Shown here in pieces: positions 8,184-17,753 of a stretch of DNA of 64,000 nucleotides. The notes below the pieces were generated by a model that was not told the origin of the DNA, searched no databases, and saw nothing but the letters and a program-made list of their open reading frames with translations. This DNA is from Methylobacterium nonmethylotrophicum. GTDB taxonomy: Bacteria; Pseudomonadota; Alphaproteobacteria; Rhizobiales; Beijerinckiaceae. Positions within the stretch are counted from its first letter, which is position 1, and the number at the start of each line of letters is the position of its first letter. The position numbers and the translations under genes were made by a program. The stretch covers positions 310,001-374,000 of the forward strand of contig NZ_SRLB01000006.1 in NCBI RefSeq assembly GCF_004745635.1, written 5' to 3'.

Positions 8184-8615
8184 TCAGCGCGACAGCTTCG
8201 CCAGCAGGTCCGCCAGCCCATCCGCCTCCGCATCAGCCAGCTTCGCTCCGACATGGGCCTGGAGGGACGCGGCGTAGACCACCCACATGCGCTCCCGCAT
8301 GACCCGTCCGGCCTCGGTGATGACGACCCATTGGCCGCGGCCGTCCCCTGCGAAGGCCTCGCGGCGAACGAGGCTCATCCGCTCCATGCGATCCAGGAGC
8401 CGTGAGAGATTGGGCTGCGCGAGCAGCGTACGATCCTCGATCTCGTAGGGACGCAAACGTCCGGCCTCGACGCGGGACAGTTCTAGCAGGACATCGTACC
8501 AGCCGAGAGGCGGAAGGCCTGCGCTCTTCAGATCCTGCTCGATCGCGCCGAGGACGACGCGCTGCGCGCGCATGAGGCGGATCCAGGCCCGGGTGAGGGA
8601 GGTGGACGGCGTCAT
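8184..8615 (-). CDS. MarR-family transcriptional regulator
   Basis: 143 aa from the ATG at 8615 (MTPSTSLTRAWIRLMRAQRV). Winged-helix MarR pattern: helix-turn-helix LLAQPNLSRLLDRMERMSLVRRE, a wing with GDGRGQWVVITEAG, and a C-terminal dimerisation helix. A longer frame to 8699 would translate through the operator region and is unlikely. It is divergent from a GST gene, the usual arrangement for a regulator controlling a detoxification enzyme and itself. Two palindromes in the 148-bp divergent gap are its likely sites. The ligand is unknown. Confidence 0.9.
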   Translation of the reverse strand: MTPSTSLTRAWIRLMRAQRVVLGAIEQDLKSAGLPPLGWYDVLLELSRVEAGRLRPYEIEDRTLLAQPNLSRLLDRMERMSLVRREAFAGDGRGQWVVITEAGRVMRERMWVVYAASLQAHVGAKLADAEADGLADLLAKLSR

Positions 8616-8640
8616 CGCACGGAGGGGGAGCAGCCGGACA

Positions 8641-8652
8641 TAGATGCATCTA
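8641..8652. promoter_or_regulatory. Palindromic operator candidate O1 (MarR side)
   Basis: TAGATGCATCTA is a perfect 12-bp palindrome starting 26 bp upstream of the regulator ATG. It shares the ATGCA..TGCAT core with the second palindrome. Confidence 0.6.
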
Positions 8653-8660
8653 CATCCGGA

Positions 8661-8688
8661 TTGACGCAGCGAGCAAGCCGGATATAAA
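8661..8688 (+). promoter_or_regulatory. Candidate promoter of the GST gene
   Basis: TTGACG at 8661-8666 and TATAAA at 8683-8688, 16 bp apart. The -10 element lies inside palindrome O2, so a bound MarR protein would block it. Confidence 0.5.
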
Positions 8689-8706
8689 TGCAACTGCATC
8701 TATATC
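8681..8706. promoter_or_regulatory. Palindromic operator candidate O2 (GST side)
   Basis: GATATAAATGCA at 8681-8692 and TGCATCTATATC at 8695-8706 are inverted repeats with one mismatch and a 2-bp centre. It overlaps the proposed GST -10 element, about 58 bp before the GST ATG. Confidence 0.65.
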
Positions 8707-8763
8707 GATCGGGGCGCCTCGCGCCGAGAGCCGCCAACGAACCGGCAAACGGAGACCCTCGCC

Positions 8764-9447
8764 ATGTCCGGCCCCCATCTCACTCTCGTGAGCCACGCTC
8801 TCTGTCCCTACGTCCAGCGCGCCGCGATCGCCCTGTCGGAGAAGGGCGTGGCCTTCGACCGGCGCGAGGTGGATCTCTCGCAGAAGCCGGACTGGTTCTC
8901 GGCGATCTCGCCCCTCGGCAAGGTGCCGTTGCTGCTCGTGACCGAGCCCGACGGGACGCAAGCCGTCCTGTTCGAGAGCGCAGTCATCTGCGAGTACATC
9001 GAGGAAACGCAGCGCGGGACGCCGCTCCACCCGAGCGATCCTCTGACGCGGGCTCGTCATCGCGGCTGGATCGAGTTCGGCTCGTCCATCCTCGCCGATC
9101 TGTGGGGCTTCGAGACCGCCAGAGACATCGCGACCTACGAGGCCAAGCGCGGCGCGCTGGTCGACAAATTCGCACGGTTCGAGGCCGAGCTGAGCGAGGG
9201 CCCGTTCTTCGCCGGCGACCGGTTCAGCCTCGTCGATGCGGTCTTCGGACCGATCTTCCGGTACTTCGACGTGTTCGACGCGATCGCGCCGACCGGGGTG
9301 CTCGACGGCCTGCCCCGGGTCCGAGCTTGGCGGCAGGAACTGGCTGAGCGCCCGAGCGTGAAGGCGGCCGTCACGGCCGAGTACCCGGCCCGTCTCATGG
9401 CGTTCCTGGAGAAGCACGAGGCCTGGTTGCTGAGGCGTGCCGCTTAG
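8764..9447 (+). CDS. Glutathione S-transferase family protein
   Basis: 227 aa. The N-terminal thioredoxin-like domain has a probable catalytic Cys14 in HALCPYVQRAAIALSEKG, a cis-Pro in LGKVPLLLV and the glutathione-binding ESAVICEYIEE. The C-terminal helical domain has FFAGDRFSLVDAVFGPIF, the N-capping/staple motif. The Cys-type active site suggests omega- or beta-like thiol transferase or dehalogenation chemistry, not classical conjugation. Divergent from a MarR-family gene, with palindromes covering its probable promoter, so it is likely derepressed by an electrophile or aromatic compound. Confidence 0.93.
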   Translation: MSGPHLTLVSHALCPYVQRAAIALSEKGVAFDRREVDLSQKPDWFSAISPLGKVPLLLVTEPDGTQAVLFESAVICEYIEETQRGTPLHPSDPLTRARHRGWIEFGSSILADLWGFETARDIATYEAKRGALVDKFARFEAELSEGPFFAGDRFSLVDAVFGPIFRYFDVFDAIAPTGVLDGLPRVRAWRQELAERPSVKAAVTAEYPARLMAFLEKHEAWLLRRAA

Positions 9448-9456
9448 GCGCCCAGG

Positions 9457-9516
9457 GTCTCGCGCGGAAGGCACCTGGTTCCGGTGCGGGCGCTTTCCGC
9501 ATCATCCGCGCGAGAC
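9457..9516 (+). terminator. Stem-loop terminator after the GST gene
   Basis: GTCTCGCGCGGA at 9457-9468 pairs perfectly with TCCGCGCGAGAC at 9505-9516; an inner GCACC..GGTGC hairpin lies in the loop. It starts 10 bp after the GST stop. No T-tract follows. Confidence 0.5.
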
Positions 9517-9635
9517 GCCGCGCCGGCATCTCCCGGTGTCCCCGCGGATGCGGGACGGGCCTCGGCAGAGTTGCGCCGTGCAACGCTGGTCAGCACCTTC
9601 TCGCCGAACCGGCGACCGCGTCCGGCGGCTGATGC

Positions 9636-10118
9636 TCAGAGCGCCTTCAGCAGCGTCTCCGCGCCCGACAGGTCCGCCTTCGAGGGCGCGTCCTCGACGT
9701 TGAGCATCCGCACCACGCCGTCCTCGACCAGCATGGCGTAGCGCTGCGAGCGCACGCCGAGGCCGAAGCCGGTGCCGTCCATGGCGAGGCCGAGGGCCTT
9801 GGCGAAGTCGCCGTTGCCGTCGGCCAGGAACTCGATGCCCTCGGCGCCCGCCGCCTTGGACCAGGCGTCCAGCACGAACACGTCGTTGACCGAGGTCACC
9901 GCTATCGAATCGACGCCGCGGGCCAGGATGTCGTCGCGGCGGGTGACGTAGCCCGGCAGGTGGTTGCGATGGCAGGTCGGCGTGAAGGCGCCCGGCACCG
10001 CCACCAGCACCACCCGGCGGCCCTTGAACACGTCGTCGGTGGTCTTGGCGGCCGGGCCCTCGGGGCCCATGACCCGGAAGGTCGCCTGGGGCAGGTGATC
10101 GCCGACCTTGATCGTCAT
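9636..10118 (-). CDS. Peroxiredoxin (Prx5 type)
   Basis: 160 aa. The peroxidatic Cys49 is in PGAFTPTCHRNHLPGY, the Prx5/AhpE-like signature, with FVLDAWSKA and LADGNGDFAKALGL downstream. No other cysteine is present, so it works as a 1-Cys enzyme reduced by an external thiol such as glutathione or glutaredoxin. It reduces H2O2 and alkyl hydroperoxides in the cytoplasm. It is a single gene on the minus strand, divergent from yqgE, with an ordinary start ATG at 10118. Confidence 0.94.
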   Translation of the reverse strand: MTIKVGDHLPQATFRVMGPEGPAAKTTDDVFKGRRVVLVAVPGAFTPTCHRNHLPGYVTRRDDILARGVDSIAVTSVNDVFVLDAWSKAAGAEGIEFLADGNGDFAKALGLAMDGTGFGLGVRSQRYAMLVEDGVVRMLNVEDAPSKADLSGAETLLKAL

Positions 10119-10318
10119 CGTGGCTCTCCTGGAAACGTCCCGGGCCGGCTCCGGCCGGGGCCCCGAGTCCGGGCGGGGTCTAGCGCGGCCGTGGCGGCAA
10201 GTCGAGGCGAGTCGCCCGGTCGCGGCCGACCCCGCGGCAAGCGGCGCGGGGACCCGGCGGGCCTGCGCGCGCGTTCCCGGACAGGCAGGCTATGGACAAC
10301 GCCGGGGCGGGGCGTAGC

Positions 10319-11014
10319 ATGGGCATCATGCGCAGCAGATTTCCACAGGACCTTCTCTCCAAGGACGCCGCCGGCGGGCCGCCGGACCCGCGCGCCGACG
10401 CGCCGGCCGCCCGGGGAGCACCGGCCCAGGGCGCGCCGAGCTACCTCGACGGGCAACTCCTCGTGGCGATGCCGGGCATGGCCGACGAGCGGTTCTCGCG
10501 CTCGGTGATCTATCTCTGCGCGCACTCGGCCGAAGGGGCGATGGGCATCATCGTCAACAAGCCTGCGGCCGACCTCAACATGCCGGACCTCCTGGTCCAG
10601 CTCGACATCATCGCCCAGGACGACGCCATCCGGCTTCCGAGCCGCGTCGGTCACATGCCGGTGCTGATGGGCGGGCCGGTCGAGGCGAGCCGTGGCTTCG
10701 TGCTGCACTCGCCCGACTTCCACATCGACCAGTCGACCCTGCTGATCGACAACGGCATCTGCCTCACGGCGACGATCGAGATCCTGCGGGCGATCGCGGT
10801 CGGCAAGGGGCCGTCGAGCGCGGTCCTGGCACTCGGCTATGCCGGCTGGCAGGCCGGCCAGCTCGAGAGCGAGATCCAGGCCAATGGCTGGCTGCACTGC
10901 CCGGCCGATCCGGACCTGATCTTCAACAGCGCCCTCGAGACCAAGTACGACCGCGCCCTGCGCGGCATCGGGATCGAGCCTGCGATGCTCTCGACCACCG
11001 CCGGCCACGCCTGA
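10319..11014 (+). CDS. YqgE/AlgH family protein
   Basis: About 231 aa. YqgE/AlgH signatures: [45 protein letters not shown] and [14 protein letters not shown]. Conserved cytosolic family; AlgH affects transcription of alginate genes in Pseudomonas, but no biochemical activity is assigned. The proline/alanine-rich first 40 residues are not part of the domain. The start is uncertain between ATGs at 10292, 10319 and 10328. Confidence 0.9.
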   Translation: MGIMRSRFPQDLLSKDAAGGPPDPRADAPAARGAPAQGAPSYLDGQLLVAMPGMADERFSRSVIYLCAHSAEGAMGIIVNKPAADLNMPDLLVQLDIIAQDDAIRLPSRVGHMPVLMGGPVEASRGFVLHSPDFHIDQSTLLIDNGICLTATIEILRAIAVGKGPSSAVLALGYAGWQAGQLESEIQANGWLHCPADPDLIFNSALETKYDRALRGIGIEPAMLSTTAGHA

Positions 11015-11030
11015 GCGCGCAGGCGCGGTA

Positions 11031-12035
11031 CTACTGGTCCTGCGCGCCGGCCTCGAAGCCCGGGTTCATCCCGTCCACCGCCGGGGCGGGGCGCTTGCGG
11101 GCCGCCGGCCGCGGCGCGTTGCTGGCGGTCGGGGCAGCGCCCGACAGGCCGAGGCGGGTCGCCAGCGAGAGCGCCCGCGCCTCGGAGAAGCGCAGGTGGC
11201 AGAAGCCGTGCGAGCCCTCGCGGACATAGGCGCGGCAGATCTGCTCCCGGTCGGCCGAGAAGGCGGCCTGCTCGGTCACGATCGGCCGGACGTCCTCGCG
11301 CCGGGCGCGCTGGGTCATGACCTTGTAGTTCTCGCGCACCGCCTTGTCGGCGGCGCCCCGGGCGGCGTCGAATTCCTGCGCCCGCGGCAGCAGGACCGCG
11401 GCGCCCGGACCCCACAGGCCCTTCGGGGTGGTGGCGCAGTCGGACGCCGTGAAGACGCAGGCATCCGGCTCGCCGATCGGCGTGACCATGACGCCGCCCT
11501 CCAGGATCTCGAGCCGCATCGGGCAGGCCGGGCCGGAGGTGGCGAGCTGCGTCACGCCGTTGGGCTTGCCCTGGTCGGCGAGGGCGAGCGGCTGCCCGTC
11601 ACCGAGCGCGACCTTGCAGCTCTCGGTCGGCTGCGACACCTTCGTGCCCGCCAGCGTCACCCGGGCGGTGAAGCCGGAACCGGCCCGCTCCAGCCGCATC
11701 GACCCGGCATTGCCGTTCTGCTGCAGCTCCTGACCCACCACCGCGTCGTCGTTGGGCGCCTTGATCACCACGGGCCTCGGCGGCGCCGGCGGCGCCGGGG
11801 CCGGCCGGGGGGCGGCCTCGGGCGGCGGCGCCTCGCCGGGCGCGGCGGGCGGGCGGGCGCCGGGGACCGGGGCCGGCGGCACCGGCGGGCGCGCGGCGCG
11901 GCCGATGCCGAACAGCTCTTCCAGGAAGGACTGGGCCGAGGCCGGGGCAGGCGCCACCATCAGGACCGCCGCGAGGGGCAGGGCCGCCAGCACGGGCCGG
12001 ACCACCGGGCGGGGAGGGAGGCGAACGGGCTGCAT
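11031..12035 (-). CDS. Exported proline-rich protein of unknown function
   Basis: 334 aa from the ATG at 12035. The N-terminus is a Sec signal peptide (VVRPVLAALPLAAVLMVAPA, then ASAQ). A Pro/Ala-rich linker follows at about 45-95, then a conserved-looking domain with Cys pairs (ESCKVALGDG, GPACPMRLEI, DACVFTASDC) and a C-terminal QICRAYVREGSHGFCHLRF block. Six cysteines in the secreted domain suggest disulfides. Similar hypothetical proteins exist in Hyphomicrobiales. The fold was compared with the IalB family but lacks a convincing match, so the function is left open. Divergent from dnaK, convergent with yqgE. Confidence 0.8.
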   Translation of the reverse strand: MQPVRLPPRPVVRPVLAALPLAAVLMVAPAPASAQSFLEELFGIGRAARPPVPPAPVPGARPPAAPGEAPPPEAAPRPAPAPPAPPRPVVIKAPNDDAVVGQELQQNGNAGSMRLERAGSGFTARVTLAGTKVSQPTESCKVALGDGQPLALADQGKPNGVTQLATSGPACPMRLEILEGGVMVTPIGEPDACVFTASDCATTPKGLWGPGAAVLLPRAQEFDAARGAADKAVRENYKVMTQRARREDVRPIVTEQAAFSADREQICRAYVREGSHGFCHLRFSEARALSLATRLGLSGAAPTASNAPRPAARKRPAPAVDGMNPGFEAGAQDQ

Positions 12036-12415
12036 CAGGCTCCAGACGGAAGGCGCGGGATGGTCGTCCCGCACGGTCCTAGCATGGGGTCCGTGGCACG
12101 GGCGTGGCAAGCCCGCAACATTGTCGTGGCGCCTTGGCCGCACGGAGGATCCCAGGCGAGCGGCCGGACGGGGCCTCGCGGCGTCCGCCGATCTTCGCCG
12201 ATCGGCCTGCGCGGCCGGCCCGGCTCGCCTTGCGGCCCCCAGACGGCCTTCTTATATCCGGCTCGGCGCGGGCAACGCCCCCGCTCGCCGGGTTCCCGGC
12301 GAGGCGCGGTCCGGTCCGGCCCGCCCCGGCTCAAACCTTTGACACGTACCGCCATGGGCCGAGCTGCTTCGGGGCTCGGCGGTCTGCTTAAAAAACACCA
12401 ACGAGGGATCCCACC
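12036..12415. other. dnaK upstream region
   Basis: 380-bp gap between the exported-protein gene and dnaK. It holds the RpoH-type promoter at 12229-12260; no other feature was recognised. The long leader (about 150 nt) before the dnaK ATG shows no obvious hairpin over the start codon. Confidence 0.6.
12229..12260 (+). promoter_or_regulatory. RpoH (sigma-32) heat-shock promoter of dnaK
   Basis: CTTG at 12229-12232, an 18-bp spacer, then CTTATATCCG at 12251-12260. This fits the alphaproteobacterial heat-shock consensus CTTG-N17/18-CYTATNTNNG at every defined position. It is 156 bp before the dnaK ATG. Confidence 0.85.
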
Positions 12416-14335
<1,920 letters not shown>

Positions 14336-14350
14336 CCGCGTCGTGAGGAC

Positions 14351-14427
14351 GCCGCACGGATCCCGGATCCGTGCGGCCGGGAACTTGCAGACCGATCAGG
14401 TCCCCGGTGCCGACCGCGCCGGGGACC
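14351..14427 (+). terminator. Two hairpins between dnaK and dnaJ
   Basis: First: GCCGCACGGATC (14351-14362) pairs perfectly with GATCCGTGCGGC (14366-14377) around a 3-nt loop. Second: GGTCCCCGG (14399-14407) pairs with CCGGGGACC (14419-14427). No T-tract. They could attenuate dnaJ or protect the dnaK mRNA end. Confidence 0.5.
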
Positions 14428-14499
14428 GGACGTGTATGGATGACGCCCGACCGGGCTGGCACGGGGCGGGCGAGAGGACGGGGCGGCCTGGGGACGGGA

Positions 14500-15669
14500 A
14501 TGTCGAAGCGCGACTATTACGAGGTGCTGGGCGTCGCCCGGACCGCGACCGACGGTGAGATGAAGTCGGCCTTCCGCAAGCTGGCGATGGTCTACCACCC
14601 CGACCGCAACCCCGGCGACAAGGAGGCGGAGCTCAAGTTCAAGGAGCTCAACGAGGCCTACCAGTGCCTCTCCGACGGGCAGAAGCGCGCCGCCTATGAC
14701 CGCTTCGGCCATGCCGCGTTCTCGCAGGGGGGGCAGGGCGGTCCCGGATTCGGCAACGAGTTCGGCGACTTCATGTCGGACATCTTCGACACCTTCTTCG
14801 GCGACGCCCGCGGTGGTGGCGGACGACCCGGCGCCGGTCCGGGCGGGCGGCCCGGCGGCGGGCGCGAGCGCGGCGCCGACCTGCGCTACAACCTCGAGAT
14901 CAGCCTCGAGGAAGCCTTCACCGGCAAGACGGAGACGATCCGGATGCCGACCTCGGTCACCTGCGAGGTCTGCGCCGGCTCCGGCGCCAAGGCCGGCTCG
15001 AAGCCCAAGACCTGCCCGACCTGCGCCGGCTACGGCCGCGTGCGGGCGGCGCAGGGCTTCTTCGCCATCGAGCGCACCTGCCCGAACTGCCAGGGCCGCG
15101 GCGAGATCATCGAGGATCCCTGCCCGGCCTGCGCGGGCGCCGGCCGCGTCACCCGCGAGCGCACGCTGTCGATCAACGTGCCGGCGGGCGTCGACGACGG
15201 CCTGCGCATCCGCCTGGCCGGCGAGGGCGAGTCGGGCCTGCGCGGCGGGCCGGCGGGCGACCTCTACATCTTCCTGTCGATCAAGCCGCACCCGTTCTTC
15301 CAGCGCGACGGCGCGGACCTGTTCTGCCGCGTGCCGATCTCGATGGTGACGGCGGCGCTCTCGGGCGAGATCACCGTGCCGGTGATCGACGGCTCGCACA
15401 CCTCGGTCCGTGTCCCGGCCGGCACCCAGACCAACAAGCAGTTCCGCCTCAAGGGCAAGGGCATGCCGGTGCTGCGCTCCCGCGACGTCGGCGACCTCTA
15501 CATCCAGGTCTTCGTCGAGACGCCGCAGAACCTCACGAAGCGCCAGCGCGAACTCTTGCAGGAATTCGACACGCATGGCAGCCAGGCCGACAACCACCCG
15601 GAGAGCGCCGGCTTCTTCTCCCGGGTGAAGGAGTTCTTCGACGGCCTCAGCGGCTCGGGCCGCGCATAA
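14500..15669 (+). CDS. dnaJ: Co-chaperone DnaJ (Hsp40)
   Basis: 389 aa from the ATG at 14500 ([20 protein letters not shown]). J domain at 1-70 with the HPD tripeptide in YHPDRNPGD; Gly/Phe-rich region at about 78-130; four zinc CxxCxGxG repeats ([32 protein letters not shown]); then the C-terminal substrate-binding domain. Stimulates the DnaK ATPase and delivers clients. An upstream in-frame ATG at 14371 would begin inside the intergenic hairpins and is rejected. Full type I DnaJ architecture, no anomalies. Confidence 0.98.
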   Translation: MSKRDYYEVLGVARTATDGEMKSAFRKLAMVYHPDRNPGDKEAELKFKELNEAYQCLSDGQKRAAYDRFGHAAFSQGGQGGPGFGNEFGDFMSDIFDTFFGDARGGGGRPGAGPGGRPGGGRERGADLRYNLEISLEEAFTGKTETIRMPTSVTCEVCAGSGAKAGSKPKTCPTCAGYGRVRAAQGFFAIERTCPNCQGRGEIIEDPCPACAGAGRVTRERTLSINVPAGVDDGLRIRLAGEGESGLRGGPAGDLYIFLSIKPHPFFQRDGADLFCRVPISMVTAALSGEITVPVIDGSHTSVRVPAGTQTNKQFRLKGKGMPVLRSRDVGDLYIQVFVETPQNLTKRQRELLQEFDTHGSQADNHPESAGFFSRVKEFFDGLSGSGRA

Positions 15670-15696
15670 TCCGGGATGCCGGCGAACCGGAGCAGC

Positions 15697-15720
15697 CGTC
15701 GCGCGTTCTCACGCGCGACG
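15697..15720 (+). terminator. Hairpin downstream of dnaJ
   Basis: CGTCGCGCGT (15697-15706) pairs perfectly with ACGCGCGACG (15711-15720) around TCTC. It lies 28 bp after the dnaJ stop; no T-tract. Confidence 0.55.
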
Positions 15721-15833
15721 GGATTGCGCGGTTCGCGGGTCTGGGTCCGGGGCGCTCAGGCTTGACGGCGGCGCGCCTTTGAACGACAGCCGTTCGCCAA
15801 CCTCTCCTTTCGCGTGTTCAAGGGTCTTCGGTC

Positions 15834-16475
15834 TTGCCTTTGCCTCGCCGATCCAGGGCCAAAGCCATCGCGGTCTCGAGCCCGCTGCAGCATCCGCAGC
15901 CCCAGCGGCGCGACATCCTGGAGGACGAGGCGCGGTTCCTGCGCTCCTGGTTCGAGCGGCCCCTGGTCACCGGCGCCGTGACGCCGTCGGGCCGCATGCT
16001 CGCTCGCACGATGGCGTCCTATGTCGACCCGCGCCTGTCCGGGCCGGTCATCGAGCTCGGGCCGGGCACCGGGCCGGTGACCGACGCCCTTGTGCGCCGC
16101 GGCATCGCCCCCGAGCGCCTGGTGCTGGTCGAGTACAACCCGGATTTCTGCAAGCTCCTGCGCCGGCGGTTCCCGAAGGCCACGGTGCTGCAGGGCGACG
16201 CCTACGACATCCGCGCCGCGCTTGCGGACGTGGTCGCCGAGCCGGCCTGCGCCACGATCTCGAGCCTTCCGCTCTTCACCAAGCCCCTGGAGCAGCGCCT
16301 CGATCTCCTGAGCGCCGCCCACGACCTGATGCACCCGGACGCGCCGTTCGTGCAGTTCACCTACGCGGTGGTGCCGCCGATCCCGGCCAAGTCCTCGACC
16401 TACACGGCGAGCCGATCGAACAAGGTCTGGTTGAACCTGCCGCCGGCGCGGGTCTGGGTGTACCGCCGGCCCTGA
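15834..16475 (+). CDS. PmtA-like phospholipid N-methyltransferase / SAM methyltransferase
   Basis: 213 aa. Class I SAM-binding motif GPVIELGPGTGPVTDALVRR near residue 70, then LVLVEYNPDFCKLLRRRFP and CATISSLPLFTKP. This pattern (FxRSW..P..TGAVTPSG near residues 36-50) fits the alphaproteobacterial PmtA group, which methylates phosphatidylethanolamine toward phosphatidylcholine at the inner membrane face. rRNA adenine dimethyltransferases share the fold but are longer. The Lys/Arg-rich N-terminus may bind the membrane. A single gene, convergent with the gene at 16531. Confidence 0.85.
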   Translation: MPLPRRSRAKAIAVSSPLQHPQPQRRDILEDEARFLRSWFERPLVTGAVTPSGRMLARTMASYVDPRLSGPVIELGPGTGPVTDALVRRGIAPERLVLVEYNPDFCKLLRRRFPKATVLQGDAYDIRAALADVVAEPACATISSLPLFTKPLEQRLDLLSAAHDLMHPDAPFVQFTYAVVPPIPAKSSTYTASRSNKVWLNLPPARVWVYRRP

Positions 16476-16530
16476 GGCCGGACACGGCCCGGCGCACCGG
16501 CGTCCCGGGGGGAGGGCCTGCCCCGATGGC

Positions 16531-17580
16531 TCACGCCTTCTCCCACTGCTTCTCGATGATCGTGTAGACCTTGTCGCTGAGGTTGATGTCCATCTCGACG
16601 AGGCCGAGGGTGTTCTTCACCCGGCTCAGGGTCTCGGCGAGCTCGAGCACCGGCCCGGGCACCCGCCGCTCCGGGACGGCCGGCCCCTGGAGGCCCAGCA
16701 CGTCGCCCAGCATCGCCGTGTAGGCGCCCCAGAAATGCTGGTGGCCGATCACGTGGAAATGCGACAGCGTCTCGATGGCGACCGTCCAGTGCCCGGGCTT
16801 CATCGTCTCGCCGGGAGCGGAGCAGGAGAGGTGGCGGGTCAGCGGGTTCTCCAGCCAGGTGAAGGTGGAGACGTCGAGGCGGTCGAAGCCCTTGCGCAGG
16901 GCCGAGACGCTGCCGAGGTCGAGGCCGGCCGCGAAGGCGCAGGGTCCCCGCAGGTGGTCGACGCGCCAGCTCTGGGCCGGATCCTTGCCGATCTCCGCCA
17001 TGCGCCGCAGCCACAGGATGCGCTTGGCCAGTTCCACGTAGGGATCGACCACCAGGATCGTCTTGACGTAGCCGCCGTCGATGATGACGTCCTCGTAGCG
17101 CTTGAGCAGCACGCTGCCCTGCAGCAGCATCGAGTCGCTGTACTTGATGTCGAAGATGCAGCGCAGCAGATCGTAGTGGATGTCGTCGATGCCGAAATAC
17201 GCCAGCGCGAACTCGGGGAAGAGCATGTCGCGGGCGACGTTGTCCTGGTTGATCGTGTAGTCGAGGGAGAGCACCCGGGCGGGACGATACGGGGCGCCGG
17301 CCCGGTAGCGGTAGAGCAGGATGTTGGTATCGGCGTCGTAGATGTCATAGCTCTGGGCCTGGTCCAGGCCGGGGCAGCTGGCGTCGCTCAGCGCGAAGCC
17401 GCAGACGCCGTTGACGTGCCAGCCGAACTCCTTCAGCTGGGGAAAGTGGAGCCAGGCCTCGATCACGGTCTCCCGCGTCCGGTCGATGACGACGCGGATG
17501 CGGGGCGTCCGGCGCATGTCGTCCGGCGCGATCCAGAGGCTGAAGCTCGCCGGGCCGACGACGTTGAAATTGAATCGCAT
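16531..17580 (-). CDS. Protein of unknown function, 349 aa
   Basis: 349 aa from the ATG at 17580 (MRFNFNVVGPASFSLWIAPD). No signal peptide or membrane segment. The first ~100 residues look beta-rich (IRVVIDRTRETVIEAWLHF, QSYDIYDADTNILLYRYRAG); the remainder is mixed with several long helices and a Trp/His-rich part (HWTVAIETLSHFHVIGHQHF). Base composition matches the surrounding genes, so it is not obviously foreign. I do not recognise the family. Divergent from rarA, convergent with the PmtA-like gene, no operon partner. Confidence 0.8.
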   Translation of the reverse strand: MRFNFNVVGPASFSLWIAPDDMRRTPRIRVVIDRTRETVIEAWLHFPQLKEFGWHVNGVCGFALSDASCPGLDQAQSYDIYDADTNILLYRYRAGAPYRPARVLSLDYTINQDNVARDMLFPEFALAYFGIDDIHYDLLRCIFDIKYSDSMLLQGSVLLKRYEDVIIDGGYVKTILVVDPYVELAKRILWLRRMAEIGKDPAQSWRVDHLRGPCAFAAGLDLGSVSALRKGFDRLDVSTFTWLENPLTRHLSCSAPGETMKPGHWTVAIETLSHFHVIGHQHFWGAYTAMLGDVLGLQGPAVPERRVPGPVLELAETLSRVKNTLGLVEMDINLSDKVYTIIEKQWEKA

Positions 17581-17753
17581 GCTGCTTGCTAGGCTGAAGC
17601 ACCGGGTCTCGGCAAGCGCGCCGGCGGCGGTCCGGGCGAGGGTAGCAGTTCCGCCGGGTGAGATCACCCCGCCGGGACGGCGGCGCGGGCCCGCGGCGGG
17701 CGACGCTCGTCCGGCCCCTTGCGGCTCCGCCTGCGACGGGTGTTGATGCGGGG

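Noticed and set aside
7694..8254. Open frames with repeated GAGEGIRTLDPNLGKV peptides
   Set aside because: These are translations through the three tRNA-Gly genes, a well-known annotation artefact.
11031..12035. Invasion-associated locus B (IalB) assignment
   Set aside because: Signal peptide and secreted cysteine-containing domain fit loosely, but the IalB core motif is not visible; left as unknown.
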